Source: Theocolax elegans
Lineage: Eukaryota; Arthropoda; Insecta; Hymenoptera; Cerocephalidae
Assembly (NCBI GenBank): GCA_026168455.1
Contig: CM047431.1
Location: forward strand, 51,582,029 to 51,646,028
DNA length: 64,000 nt
Direction: 5' to 3'
Shown here: piece by piece, positions 27,828-40,448 of the stretch
Layout: each line of letters starts with the position of its first letter
Numbering within the stretch: the stretch's first letter is position 1
Program-made: the position numbers and the translations under genes
Notes under the pieces: model-generated
What the model saw: only the letters and a program-made list of their open reading frames with translations
Database searches by the model: none
Told to the model about the DNA's origin: nothing

Positions 27828-28261
27828 TCTTTTTGACTTCGTATTTAAAAATAAGGTAATATTCTAGTTTTTGGAATGTATAAAATATAGCTAGCCTTGA
27901 AACATTAACAAATGAATAAATTTTTAGTATATGATATATTAATAAATTAACCTTTGCAGTACCGGGATTTTAGAAATTTTCACTACGTATCGTATATATT
28001 TAAAATTACTCAATTTTACAAATTTACTAACTCAATTAACCATTTTTTAGAAGTTGCTTAGACAAGATTAATTTAACCTACCACTAAACAAAACTGATAA
28101 CTTTAAATTACTCTCAAATATGCTTTAAGAAGAAATTTGCTTGATGTAACATAATTTTTCTATATATAATTTAGTTTACTATGCTTGAAATATCAGAAAT
28201 CGACTTACTAAATTAAAATTCCTAATTCTTTGCATAAGAAGATTCAGCTCAAACAGACTTT

Positions 28262-28920
28262 GATACTTATCTATCACATATAAAAAAGTCACTAATGTTT
28301 TTCGTGTATCTCGCGACAACAAACTGAAGAAATAGTTAGGTTACAATTATAAAAACACAATCATCAAATTGAAGTTGGTTTTCATATCGTTTTGTACCCT
28401 AACCATTTCATCAGTTTGTTGTCACGAGATACACGAAAAACATTAGTGACTTTTTTATATGTGATAGATAAGTATCTGGTGGTTCTAAGAGTTCGATAGC
28501 TCAAAACATCTCGAGGATTTATTGTTTTTATTAATTAGAAATAGTATAAATTTATGTTTGAAGATGCAATGCGACAAAGATTCGACGAGGGGGAAGTCCG
28601 GGGGAAGTCTGGTTAAATTATTCCAGACTTTTAAAAATTATTATAAAGTCTGGCAAAATGTGCGGGAGAAAGTCTGGTTGAATTCTCCAGACTTTTAAAA
28701 ATAATTATAAGGTCTAGTAAAATGTGTGGGAGAAAGTATGGCTTATTTATCCCAGACTTTCTGACTTCGTATTTAAAAATAAGGTAATATTCTAGTTTTT
28801 GGAATGTATAAAATATAGCTAGCCTTGAAACATTAACAAATGAATAAATTTTTAGTATATGATATATTAATAAATTAACCTTTGCAGTACCGGGATTTTA
28901 GAAATTTTCACTACGTATCG
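28262..28920. repeat. Partial second copy of the 26.7-kb fold-back element plus its right flank
   Basis: 28262-28760 matches 27167-27663 almost base for base; 28762-28920 then matches 27834-27992. The copy lacks the last ~165 bp of the element. The segment just before the first element (26691-26717) also recurs at 27993-28020. So a tandem duplication took in the element and flank, followed by loss or replacement of about 450 bp of the left arm by unrelated sequence (28021-28261). Confidence 0.7.
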
Positions 28921-29014
28921 TTTCTATGAAAAAGCGATGATGGGTCTCCAATTTTGACCCAAAGACTAAATGTTTGCGAGCATATGTGCGTCAGGCCGGT
29001 ACTCTAAGGGTTAA
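28875..29014. mobile_element. 140-bp TTAA-flanked MITE (piggyBac-like ends)
   Basis: It starts TTAACCTTTGCAGTACCGG and ends CCGGTACTCTAAGGGTTAA, imperfect inverted repeats that begin and end at TTAA, the target used by piggyBac transposons. A truncated left part recurs at 27949-27992, cut at the duplication boundary. Non-coding. Confidence 0.5.
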
Positions 29015-29156
29015 TAAAATTACCTTAACAATTACAATAATTATTTATGCACTTAAGGAGTAAAGTAGGTATATATATTCTCGGGGTGAAATTGCTAGTA
29101 AGGACAGTAATTCATCCAAGGGAATAATCGTTTTTTATTCCCAAAATGTATATAAA

Positions 29157-29388
29157 ATTTTTACCCTGATCACATGAAAAGTCACTTTATGCGACAATAA
29201 TTGTCTTAATTTCCTAAATTATGCTCAATACTGTAAGATTTTATTGGTTTAATACATTGTATTTGTCGGAAAGGGCTAAAATAAGTGTTAAAAACAAAAA
29301 AGTAAGTCTACGATGAATCGAGTGATCAAAGGAATAAAATGCATAACAGGTTAATAAAATAGACTTTTTAGATGATCAGGGTGAAAAA
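29157..29388. repeat. Inverted-repeat pair, possible degraded MITE
   Basis: Arms at 29157-29183 (containing ttaccctgatcacatgaaaa) and 29362-29388 (containing tgatcagggtgaaaaa) are imperfect reverse complements about 180 bases apart. No target duplication found. Confidence 0.35.
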
Positions 29389-30539
29389 TCTGATATTTCA
29401 TACGATGAAACGATATTATTTCGATAATATCGCCAGTTTACTTTTACCGATCGTGCGGCAATATCCCGATAAAAAAGAAAAGTCGCGATCTTATGGTCTA
29501 TTTTTTTTCAGTTAAGGATGGCGTAAAAATTTAATCGTATCGCATCGTGAAAAGGGAGCATCACATCTCTCGCCTACGTAATCAAGCACACGAGTACGTC
29601 CCAGCGAGATCGAATCTTTCTTCGTATATGCAGCATACACGCGGCACATTCCATTGATTATTTATTTATCCTTTTTTTTTCTATTCGACTCGAAAAGGTT
29701 CGCGGGAGCTTTTCCCAAGCAGAGCGCGGCGCGCATTAATTAGCAGGACCCTTTTACGCCGATATATCGAGGCGCACCTCGATTGTTTTCCTTCGAGTAT
29801 TTTTTTTTCTTTTCTCCACCTCGACGATAAGTATCGCGGGTAACGATCTCTACATTTTTTCGCAGCCCTTAAACAGTCATAATCCTCGTTCGTTCGCGCG
29901 CCACCAAGTTTCTAACGACACCAACAGTATCATTAGTTAGACGCGTGTGTATGTGTGTGGAGATTATTTTTTAAAATATTGATCGATCGTAGAATGTTAA
30001 ACTGTACTTTTCGATATAATTGCTTGAGAATTATTTTCACCGGTTAGGTTAAACATCCGCGCTACGGTGTACAACATATATTTTTCGAAAGTCGCGGGTA
30101 TATTATAGCCAGGGATTCGTAAACGTATTTTTCGTTTGTTGTAAACGCTTATCGATCTTGTAATGGCGTATACACATATTTCTCGAGGAAAATAAACAAC
30201 ATTAATATCTATGCAAATTTGCCATGGAAATAATCTCGTGTGGAATAATTTATAGCCGTTATACATCGTAACACTTTCATAAGCATCAGCTGACAGTGAT
30301 TTAAAGTTTATTGCGTAATGATACGAATATTTTCATACGCGCGTTTTTAAATTGTGATGCGAACTAAAGGAAAGAAAAGTTTATTTTGAAAGATTGAAAA
30401 ATATAAGTTGAAACTCTGATCTCGATTGTTCGTTGGTGTGTACAGATGAAAGATTAAAAAGTAAAATGAGATGAAATAAAATAAAGTTCTAAGAGAGTGA
30501 CGTATAGAGACGATATAAGTCAGTTTTTCTTAAGAGGGT

Positions 30540-31125
30540 ATCTCATCGGTGTATACCTCCGGAGTCGAAGAGTCTAGGCGGAAGAAGACGCGTGTAGTCG
30601 GAGGGGGCAGCCGGCGGGAGCCTTGATAAATCGTAGGCGGTGGCAGGCGAGCGCGCGCGCAACCTCGGACCGCGATCCTTATCGAGGTGCCGATCGCGCT
30701 GCCGATTCCTCGGAGCCCCGTCTCTCCCCCCTCGAACCTCCAGCCCGAGGTTTATATAATGAGCGATAAATAATCCCCGGTCTTACATTCCAGGCGCGGG
30801 GGCGAAAAAAAATTATGCCCGGACGTCGATTATGGTATATACGCCGGTGCCCCCGGGTGCGCGTCTCCACTTTTTGCCGGAGACGTTACAATTACTCGGA
30901 CTTACGGGATTTACGGTCTACCCGAATTCGCGATTCATTAGGCCGCCCGAGTGATTTATATTCGGATGATCGTGCTCTTCGGTTTACCAACTTTACCACG
31001 ACGCTCAGATTCTTATCCGGTTACTTGTTACTTGGATCGCTTTTGATTTTCAACCCCCGTATCGGTACTAGGTCTACGAGATTCCTTTTTATTCGATCCT
31101 ACGGTTTTCGAGTGCGCACATGAAA
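30540..31125. promoter_or_regulatory. GC- and CpG-rich island, candidate regulatory element
   Basis: The strongest GC island in the window (agccggcgggagcc, a cgcgcgcgc run, ccggtgcccccgggtgcg). Both strands have open frames over 60 codons, as expected from GC richness, and neither resembles a known protein. In hymenopteran genomes such islands often mark promoters, first exons or enhancers; here that is inference. Confidence 0.35.
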
Positions 31126-32099
31126 AAGAGAATGACGATCGCTTGATTGCGTCGTATATCGTTGTTTCGTTTATACGTATACTAACTTGACACGTTGATA
31201 CCGATCTTACAAGAGACCTCGACCTTTGATCGTTTCGACCAAATTAAAATATTCGTATCTCTGGATGTTCTCATACACCCTAGCGATAAAATATTTTATC
31301 TTTTCGTGCTAATTCGGAGATAAGAAACATTATCACTCTGATTAATATCACTTGAACTCTAACTGCTAAATCGAAACTATTGTCCAAAAATTAGAAGAAA
31401 CCTGTCATTAAGAGTTATTATTTGAACTATAGTTTGTCCGAATAGCTCGAAAGTTACGTTTATATAAAAAAATAGTTATAAAAATATTTTTGACAATTCT
31501 TGGATCAAATGTAACTTTAGTACTGAAACTCCAGAATATATTTAATACTCGAGTTATTTACATTTCAGTTAATAATCGTTTTCCTTGATTTTTCTGAAAA
31601 ATCGAATATATCTTATTATTCTATAAGCGGGCCAATGGAAACAAACCCCAAGATACGGGTATTTTTGTTTCGGGCCAAATAATGTTTTAAGCACTACGTC
31701 AACGCGAAATTAGATAAAGTGAATCGATGAAAAATACATGATCGGGATTAAAGTCACAACATAAAGTACACCGAATAATGATGAAATATAGATCAGCTAC
31801 CGACACCGGTACTAGACAGATGTGACGGATATATGCATCTATAAAGGTATATACAAGGTAAAGAGAGTCACCTCCGCGAGTGTAGAAAGTAATTTATATA
31901 CGAAGAAAAGAAAATGATAGGGATAGTCACGAGGAGTTAATAACAATTGTTAACGAGGGCGATATCGACACCGTGGCGCACGATGATTTACAGTCACGAA
32001 TCTACAGCGCTACCGGGCACACGACTGACCGCGCACGGCGGATATAAGAAGAAAAAAAAAGTAAGAAACCAAGGGCGGAAAGGGGTATTGGGTACATAG

Positions 32100-32600
32100 C
32101 GTGACAGGTGCAGGAGACTCTTCCGCGAGTCGCTCTATCGGTCGCCACAATACGAGAGCGCAGTTACCGTTGCCCATTGGCCTAGCCAACTCTCTGCCAA
32201 TTATGCAATATTCTATACGATGCGCCTCCTCTCGCTTTACGAGCCGGTCATTACGGTCATTACCGAGAACCCTGGAGTCCGTTATTTTTTTTTTTTTATC
32301 ATTCTTTCGAGACTCCACTTTTACAGGGTAACAGAGGGAGAGAGAGAGAGAGAGGGGTAAAAGTGGTCATCGCGCGATTTGACGCCAAGCCTCGCATCGT
32401 AAACATCGATGTGCAGCGTCATAAATAGGGAATACACCCGAACGTGTATCTATCTCTTGGCTCGACTTCGCTTTCGTTCGTTATTTTAATTTTCTTGGAT
32501 ACTCGTTCCTCGTTGTTCCTTCACTCCCTTGGATATATAGGCTAGGGCGTAGTTTCCCTTACTACTCCCTGGGCCTGCTGAACGCGTTCATTCCACTCTC
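32100..32600. promoter_or_regulatory. GC-richer island, candidate regulatory element
   Basis: It contains gcccattggcctagcc (a CCAAT-like ATTGG word), gacaggtgcaggagac (an E-box CAGGTG) and cgcgcgatttgacgcc. No supported coding frame. Confidence 0.3.
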
Positions 32601-33988
32601 TACGAAATAACTCTTGAACTTGAAAGTACACTCTACCTCCTGCTGCTCCTGTTGTAGAGTTCGATTTATATACTTTTTTTTATGGGTATATTTGAATGTG
32701 AAAAATTGTATCATAATACATTTGAGAAAAGAGAGATACGAACACGTCGTGGTTAACGGTGCACAATTTTCTTGCTTATATCGCGGAATATCTTTCGTTA
32801 GAGAAAATGGACGACTGATAATAGACCGTAATTGCTAATGAGTTGCCGTTATTTTTAAACTGTACGTATTTTCCTATTGCGCTTTTATCGTATACTTTTC
32901 AAAACTAGAGACGGAGAGAACAGTTTTATAAAAAGTACCTAATTCTTGAATATAAATTGTATAATCTCGCTTTTATACGCTACATTTTTACCCGTAATAT
33001 GGTTATTTATTTTCTTCCTACCCGGTGTAGTATTTTTTAATTTTATTCATCAATAAGAGTTTTTATGAGCAACACGTTTATTTTTAAAACTTAATCTGAT
33101 TTACATGTATTTCTCTATTATATTTGTAACTAAATTTTTACGGAAAGTTGGGATGCTATACGAAACCCTCGATCATTTATGTGCAACCGAATACAAAATG
33201 TCCTTATTACTTTACGAAATACTATGAAAAATACAACGTTTTTTTCAGTGTTATATAAAGCTCATCGAAATTATTTTTAATTCGGTTTCCAAATCACCTG
33301 CGGATTTGTCTTTTAAAACAATTTTTAAAAACATGTTTATGATTTTTTAATGTCTTTATGATGTGTATAAGCTATTTTTATAAGGTTAAGTATAGTATTA
33401 GTATCATAATACAAAATTCAATTGAATAAAACAAATAAAAAGTCAAGTAAAAATCATTGAACTCTTGGAGTAAAATTTCTTAAAGTGCGCAATCTAAATT
33501 GATTAAGTAAATATTGACTGGATTTTATCAAAACTCTTGCGCAAATATTATTGTTTAGTTAAAAAAAATCTTAAAAGAGTAAATTAGAAAGAATGTCGTA
33601 CATAAAATTAAAATTATGCAGTTGTTTTATCGTAGATAGATTAACACGTGAAAAATATAAAGTATTGTATTTTGATTGTAATCAGTCGATCGAGAAATCA
33701 TAATAATAAATTATATTATTTATCGTAGCGATGTATTATTGTAACAATATAGAAATAATTGAAACAAAATAATTACAATTTGTATACTATGTATAGTATA
33801 TATATTATAATAATAGATGCACGTATAATTTAATTAATAAGTTTAGAAAATATGTTTATTCACAAGGTAAAAAAGAACAACTAAAAAATAAAATAAAAGA
33901 GGTAAAAGTTTTGTTTTATTTTTTAACAAATATCCGTTGTGTGGACAGATGAATTGTAAAATATTGTATAATACCATTATACTGTACT

Positions 33989-34171
33989 TTGCAAGGATAT
34001 AATAATGCTGATATAAAGGAATTGATTTTAAAGGCATTATGTACATTGTCGCCTATAGAACGGGTACATGGGTTACAAAGCGTTTATTCGCTGTGCCAAC
34101 GCACGCTGATTCAACAATTATCGATAACGCATAAAACATTCGAAAGATATTTAAAAACACCTAACGTGTAA
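33989..34171 (+). other. Coding-like open frame ending in a stop, possible terminal exon or gene relic
   Basis: The frame reads GYNNADIKELILKALCTLSP, then I-E-R-V-H-G-L-Q-S-V-Y-S-L-C-Q-R-T-L-I-Q-Q-L-S, and stops at TAA after L-K-T-P-N-V. The residue mix is protein-like and not a product of simple repeats. The frame continues about 45 nt further upstream before a stop. A weak acceptor-like ttgcaag sits at its start. No domain recognised; it may be a relic of a mobile element or a chance frame. Confidence 0.2.
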
Positions 34172-34684
34172 TATTTAGTAATTAATACTGAAAGACAATT
34201 AAGTTAATATTACTGAAAGAAATTTTCGAACGTTCGGTTAAGTATATAACTTTGCTGAAAATTATCTATATATACGCAGTGTACCGCGGGTGAATATTAC
34301 TCGAATTCGTCTAATCGGACACGTTGTAATTTGACTTCGTTTATTCGACGAACTTCCGAGTGTTGTCAATATAAAACGCGATTGTTGTTAAGGAATCAAC
34401 GATACATTCCTAAAGTTATGTATTTTTAGTCGAAACGATTCGTCGTTACGATACGGCAAATGTTTATCACCTTGGAGGCCACACACTTGTTGAACCGCGA
34501 AAGCACCTTAACGTCCGGTTTCTAAGTATACGCGAGAGCACGTAGGCGTGTAACGTATTGCGCCTCCTGACGTATACTGTATAATGTCCATACACAGTGT
34601 AACCACGCCGTAATATGCATATCTCTTTCCTCGGTGCAAACCAAGATGCACCTGCCCTTGGATCCGTAAGACCGACCTCCAACT

Positions 34685-34745
34685 ATATACCTATACCTAT
34701 ACCTATACCTTCTTCTTCTTATTCTTCTTCCTTTTTATTTTGCTT
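34685..34745. repeat. TATACC hexamer array followed by a TTC-rich tract
   Basis: Four tandem TATACC/CTATAC units, then ttcttcttcttattcttc. Confidence 0.8.
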
Positions 34746-36195
34746 CTTCTTCTTTTCTTTCTCTTAGGCTTACTGTTTTTCTTTTATTTTATTTCACTCG
34801 GTACAGTAGGAAGGGGAACAGAGAGAAGACGCGTCGAAGAATCAACTCGTAAGAAAGAGGATGACGGGATGTTGAAGCGACTTGTAACGTTTGATTACTT
34901 CCTTCATTATCGGAGTACCGAGGCTTTACAGGAATTTAGGCAATTAATTTTCCTGCGTGTACAACAGTTTAATTACCATCCTTTACATTTCATTATATAC
35001 CGATCCGTTTACGTACATCGGGTATATATAGACCAGAGAGTTGTACAAAATTATATAAGATCCTTTGGATTTTCCGTGCAGTCGCGATTCATTCAATATT
35101 ACAACGTGGAAAACGATCGTTTCTCACAGACGTCGAATAAATGGTAATACCTTTCGTTTTTTTATTGCGAACAACGAGATCGAGGTGCGGTGGACGCGGA
35201 TTTCTTCTTGCGAACGATGATCGTTCGTTTGTTCAGTTCGCTCTCGTTCACTCGATTCGCGACTGTTTCGATTAACCTGTCAATCAAGTTTTACATTCTA
35301 ATTGATCAATTTATTGATCGGATCTTTGATTATTCTACTCTCAATCGATTAGTGCGATATAATTACCTACATAATTGTACAAAGTATTACCGTTTTTTTT
35401 AAAAACAATGTCCGACCGTAATTTGGCTAATAAAGTGATTAAACAATTAAGAGACTTACGTTCTCGCTTACTTAGGAAGATTGAAACGAGAGGTATACTA
35501 TTTAAGCTTACAAATGAGTAATAATGTAAAGGAAAATATGGTAGAATGAAAAGAATTACGCTGACAAAGGAAAACGAGTGCGATTCTGTTTTTGCAAAGT
35601 TTACGCGACACTATCTTCAAAATTACGGGTAGAACAGTCAGTGCGTGAAGATTAGATCTAGCGAATACTTTAGAACCATTGAGATATTATACACTTTGGT
35701 GTACACGATATTTTACAATATAGCAAATTTTCTCATTTCACTTGGTTCGGTGTATGCACTATACGTTACAATCAAAAATACACGACTAGGATTTGCACTT
35801 TAATACATTTTCCACTCGAATCTAACGGATATACATTTTAAAAATATAAAAATCTATATTCTTTATTTAATGGAGAATTTGTAAAACGTGTTTCAAACGA
35901 CCTTATCTACGAGACGCACTTTTTCTTTTTGGTTATCACAATAACTTTTCCGTTTGGGTAAACGCGAGTGAAATTTTTGTGCTTCCTCGTCGAGTAGAAA
36001 GAAAAGAAAGAAAGAAAGAGAAAAGAAAAAAAAAAGTACTGGAGAGTGGAGTATACGCAAATTCCGGGCTTGTCAGCGCGCGTACCGAGTGTTCGCGGGA
36101 AGGCGCGGTCGCTTCCGAGTCAGATAAGCGCGGGAGACGCGGAGCGCGCACGATTAATAAGACCGATAGCGAGTCGAGCAATCGCCTGAGAAACG

Positions 36196-38106
36196 AGGAG
36201 GAAGCGAAAGTTATGGTGGCCCAGTACCGCGTGCATAACCTAAGTACACCACCTTCCTCGCTATCTGGCCCGCCTGGATTTTCGACACACATATTTCCCA
36301 TCGTTGTCTCTATACATATACCGAGATTCGTTTATTAACGATGCAACCGTACATGGGAAAATTTTGATCGTCATTTATATAACAAAAAAAAATCAACATT
36401 TCCCTATCGAAATAATGAAAATATAAAGTACGAGACGTAAATTAACCGAAGTGGAACCCCGTTAAGTCAATATATAATAGTTGGAGAACGCGTTACACGT
36501 CGTGAGTGCTTCATCATCGTTTCGTTGGAAATAAACGTAGCTTCTCCGGCGGCGTCATCGTCTTCTCACCTCGAGGGGTCAGGTGCGCTTGGCATCGTTC
36601 TCCCAATTGAGAAAGGCCATCATCATCGAACGTACTCCACGTTGGTACTCGCAAGGGAACGCGAAACGAACAATGCCGTGGAGGAGGATGATTTATCAGG
36701 GATTTCAGTTCCACGATGGAGAAACTTTGTTTGTATATTGTCTGTCTCGTGTTTGGTTACCTCATGCGCGTCCACTTCAAATGATGGTTTATCAAGCTTT
36801 GTTTACGTGTGTACCTATGTAGGTATACTATTTTGTGCATATCTCAACGTTAACGATCTTCCTACGTACAGGCAAATTTTTCGATACAATTTAGAAATAT
36901 TACAGAATTTGTTTATTAAACTTTGTAGCAAGTTAAGGACATACTCGATTTATGATCAATATTACTGATCTTAAATCTATGTATTATATCTAGGCTATAC
37001 CTTGTCACGACAGTCCGTCGAAGTTCTTGCTCAATAAAAATATTGTTTACTAATGTTCCTATATTTGATGGTATTTTTATTTTTATAAGAACCGAAATAT
37101 GCGTACAAAAATTTTGTGTCTTTACACCCAAGATATTTTTTTTTTTTCGGTAAAGTGATAAAAAATTGTATGTTATTATATAAATAATTATAATTTTATA
37201 GAGAAAAGTAATAAACCAAGTTCAATTGCAGTTATCTTCAAAATTACCACAAATGCGATGTAAAATAATTGAAATAAAATATACTTTTTAATAATTAAAT
37301 CGAATTTACAAAAAGTTTTAAGTTTGCTAGTCATGAGAATTTGGAAAAATAATGTTAATAATACTTTGAGGTTATTAAATGCTAAGAAAGTGAACCGAAA
37401 AGTGTTTCATCGCTAGACATTCACTAACAATTTGTATTACTTACAAGGGAAGTACATGACCTCCGGGAAACGGATCTCATCCTAACTTTGGTATGTCTTT
37501 TATAATATAAAAATATGAAGAAAGCCAATTTATCTCTTACCATGGCCACTTTTACGGAAGTTATTCGACATCCAATAATAAAAGCAGTAAAAATTACTTC
37601 CAATTCGATCGCTTATAGCTCGGAAACAAATAAAGATAAAACAATCGACCAAAAACCAGAAGAAAGTTGAGTTCAAGTAGATATGGTTTGAAAAAAAAGA
37701 AGCTTGCTTCATTTGAAGCAAAGTTATGAAGAAAATAAAAATTGAAGAAACTTTACCAAAATGTAATATGAAAAATTTATTGTTTCTTTTGGCCTAATAA
37801 TCTTCAATTTCTTATTTTCTTCATAACTTTGCTTCAAATAAGTAATTTGAGCTTCTTTTTTTTCAAACCATATCTACTTGAACTCAACTTTCTTCTGGTT
37901 TTTGGTTCGATTGTTTATCTTTATTGTTTCCGAGCTATAAGCGATCGAATTGGAAGTAATTTTTACTGCTATTATTTGGATGTCGAATAACTTCCATAAA
38001 AGTGGCCATTGGCAAGAGATAACTTGGCTTTCTTCATATTTTTATTTATAAAACATACCAAAGTTAGGATGAGATCCGTTTCCGGAGGTCATGTACTTCC
38101 CTTGTT
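36196..38106. repeat. 1.9-kb tandem duplication, copy 1
   Basis: The unit begins aggaggaagcgaaagttatg and recurs exactly 1911 bases later. It contains a GC-richer stretch (about 36490-36780), part of the dispersed repeat family of 8.4 kb (36727-37440) and a fold-back element (37444-38104). Both strands of the GC-richer stretch stay open for long distances, but neither frame starts with ATG nor resembles a known protein. Confidence 0.8.
37444..38104. mobile_element. 661-bp fold-back transposon, copy 1
   Basis: Ends CAAGGGAAGTACATGACC and GGTCATGTACTTCCCTTG; the two halves are reverse complements over nearly the whole length, with a short central loop near tttattgtttcttttgg. Flanked by TTA on both sides (37441-37443 and 38105-38107). 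Non-coding; any transposase would act from elsewhere. Confidence 0.75.
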
Positions 38107-40030
38107 AGGAGGAAGCGAAAGTTATGGTGGCCCAGTACCGCGTGCATAACCTAAGTACACCACCTTCCTCGCTATCTGGCCCGCCTGGATTTTCGACACA
38201 CATATTTCCCATCGTTGTCTCTATACATATACCGAGATTCGTTTATTAACGATGCAACCGTACATGGGAAAATTTTGATCGTCATTTATATAACAAAAAA
38301 AAATCAACATTTCCCTATCGAAATAATGAAAATATAAAGTACGAGACGTAAATTAACCGAAGTGGAACCCCGTTAAGTCAATATATAATAGTTGGAGAAC
38401 GCGTTACACGTCGTGAGTGCTTCATCATCGTTTCGTTGGAAATAAACGTAGCTTCTCCGGCGGCGTCATCGTCTTCTCACCTCGAGGGGTCAGGTGCGCT
38501 TGGCATCGTTCTCCCAATTGAGAAAGGCCATCATCATCGAACGTACTCCACGTTGGTACTCGCAAGGGAACGCGAAACGAACAATGCCGTGGAGGAGGAT
38601 GATTTATCAGGGATTTCAGTTCCACGATGGAGAAACTTTGTTTGTATATTGTCTGTCTCGTGTTTGGTTACCTCATGCGCGTCCACTTCAAATGATGGTT
38701 TATCAAGCATCGTTCACGTGTGTGCCTATATATATACACTATTTTTTGCACATCTCAACGTTAACGATCTTCCTACGTACAGGCAAATTTTTCGATACAA
38801 TTTAGAAATATTACAGAATTTGTTTATTAAACTTTGTAGCAAGTTAAGGACATACTCGATTTATGATCAATATTACTGATCTTAAATCTATGTATTATAT
38901 CTAGGCTATACCTTGTCACGACAGTCCGTCGAAGTTCTTGCTCAATAAAAATATTGTTTACTAATGTTCCTATATTTGATGGTATTTTTATTTTTATAAG
39001 AACCGAAATATGCGTACAAAAATTTTGTGTCTTTACACCCAAGAGATATTTTTTGTTTTTTTTTTCGGTAAAGTGATAAAAAATTGTATGTTATTATATA
39101 AATAATTATAATTTTATAGAGAAAAGTAATAAACCAAGTTCAATTGCAGTTATCTTCAAAATTACCACAAATGCGATGTAAAATAATTGAAAATAAAATA
39201 TACTTTTTAATAATTAAATCGAATTTACAAAAAGTTTTAAGTTTGCTAGTCATGAGAATTTGGAAAAATAATGTTAATAATACTTTGAGGTTATTAAATG
39301 CTAAGAAAGTGAACCGAAAAGTGTTTCATCGCTAGACATTCACTAACAATTTGTATTACTTACAAGGGAAGTACATGACCTCCGGGAAACGGATCTCATC
39401 CTAACTTTGGTATGTCTTTTATAATATAAAAATATGAAGAAAGCCAATTTATCTCTTACCATGGCCACTTTTACGGAAGTTATTCGACATCCAATAATAA
39501 AAGCAGTAAAAATTACTTCCAATTCGATCGCTTATAGCTCGGAAACAAATAAAGATAACAATCGAACCAAAAACCAGAAGAAAGTTGAGTTCAAGTAGAT
39601 ATGGTTTGAAAAAAAAGAAGCTTGCTTCATTTGAAGCAAAGTTATGAAGAAAATAAAAAATTGAAGAAACTTTACCAAAATGTAATATGAAAAATTTATT
39701 GTTTCTTTTGGCCTAATAATCTTCAATTTCTTATTTTCTTCATAACTTTGCTTCAAATAAGTAATTTGAGCTTCTTTTTTTTCAAACCATATCTACTTGA
39801 ACTCAACTTTCTTCTGGTTTTTGGTTCGATTGTTTATCTTTATTTGTTTCCGAGCTATAAGCGATCGAATTGGAAGTAATTTTTACTGCTATTATATTGG
39901 ATGTCGAATAACTTCCATAAAAGTGGCCATTGGCAAGAGATAACTTGGCTTTCTTCATATTTTATATTATAAAAGACATACCAAAGTTAGGATGAGATCC
40001 GTTTCCGGAGGTCATGTACTTCCCTTGTTA
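38107..40030. repeat. 1.9-kb tandem duplication, copy 2
   Basis: It matches copy 1 along its length with few differences, which cluster at about 38708-38756 (around tatcaagcatcgttcacgtg), in short homopolymers and in the fold-back element. Its right flank after the fold-back element (TTAgttcattaat) resembles the unfilled site at about 41055, so it keeps the ancestral flank, while copy 1 runs straight into the duplication junction. Confidence 0.8.
39363..40027. mobile_element. 665-bp fold-back transposon, copy 2
   Basis: Same element as at 37444, with TTA at 39360-39362 and 40028-40030. Comparison with the unfilled relative at about 41040-41070 (ttgtattattagttccgaga) supports a 3-bp TTA target duplication. 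Confidence 0.78.
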
Positions 40031-40061
40031 GTTCATTAATATTCTACCAAGGTTATATCTA

Positions 40062-40246
40062 CACTGAAAAAATTTTGTACTATATACTTTATAGAAAATA
40101 TTAAAATGTATAAATAATTTTTGTAAAAAAATATACTTAAAATTACTATGTATCTGTATTAATATTTGCTACGTAATATAGTCAAAAAGTACATCCCTGT
40201 TTAACTATAAAATAAAATCATTTTTATTATATCATTTTTCTCAGTG
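40062..40246. mobile_element. TA-flanked MITE, CACTG...CAGTG, copy at 40 kb
   Basis: It runs from CACTGAAAAAATTTTG to CATTTTTCTCAGTG with TA on each side. Same terminal pattern as the elements at 41094, 51241 and 60055. TA target choice and short non-coding length fit a Tc1/mariner-type MITE. Confidence 0.6.
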
Positions 40247-40448
40247 TATATTCACTACACTTAGAAATGGTCACTGAGAAGCGGTATACTTTTTAATAAT
40301 TAAATCGAATTTACAAAAAGTTTTAAGTTTGCTAGTCATGAGAATTTGGAAAAATAATGTTAATAATACTTTGAGGTTATTAAATGCTAAGAAAGTGAAC
40401 CGAAAATTGTTTCATCACTAGACATTGACTAACAATTTGTATTACTTA

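Noticed and set aside
30679..31123. Overlapping open frames of 63 and 102 codons on opposite strands
   Set aside because: Explained by few stop codons in a GC-rich island; neither resembles a protein family or has splice support.
34740..35147. 135-codon frame beginning with a Leu/Phe-rich stretch like a signal peptide
   Set aside because: The hydrophobic start is the translation of a TTC/CTT-rich tract, there is no ATG at the start, and the rest matches nothing known.
36525..36968. 147-codon open frame, repeated at 38436-38879
   Set aside because: It begins with TTG and not ATG, overlaps an open frame on the other strand, runs into a dispersed repeat and resembles no protein; its repetition is due to the tandem duplication.
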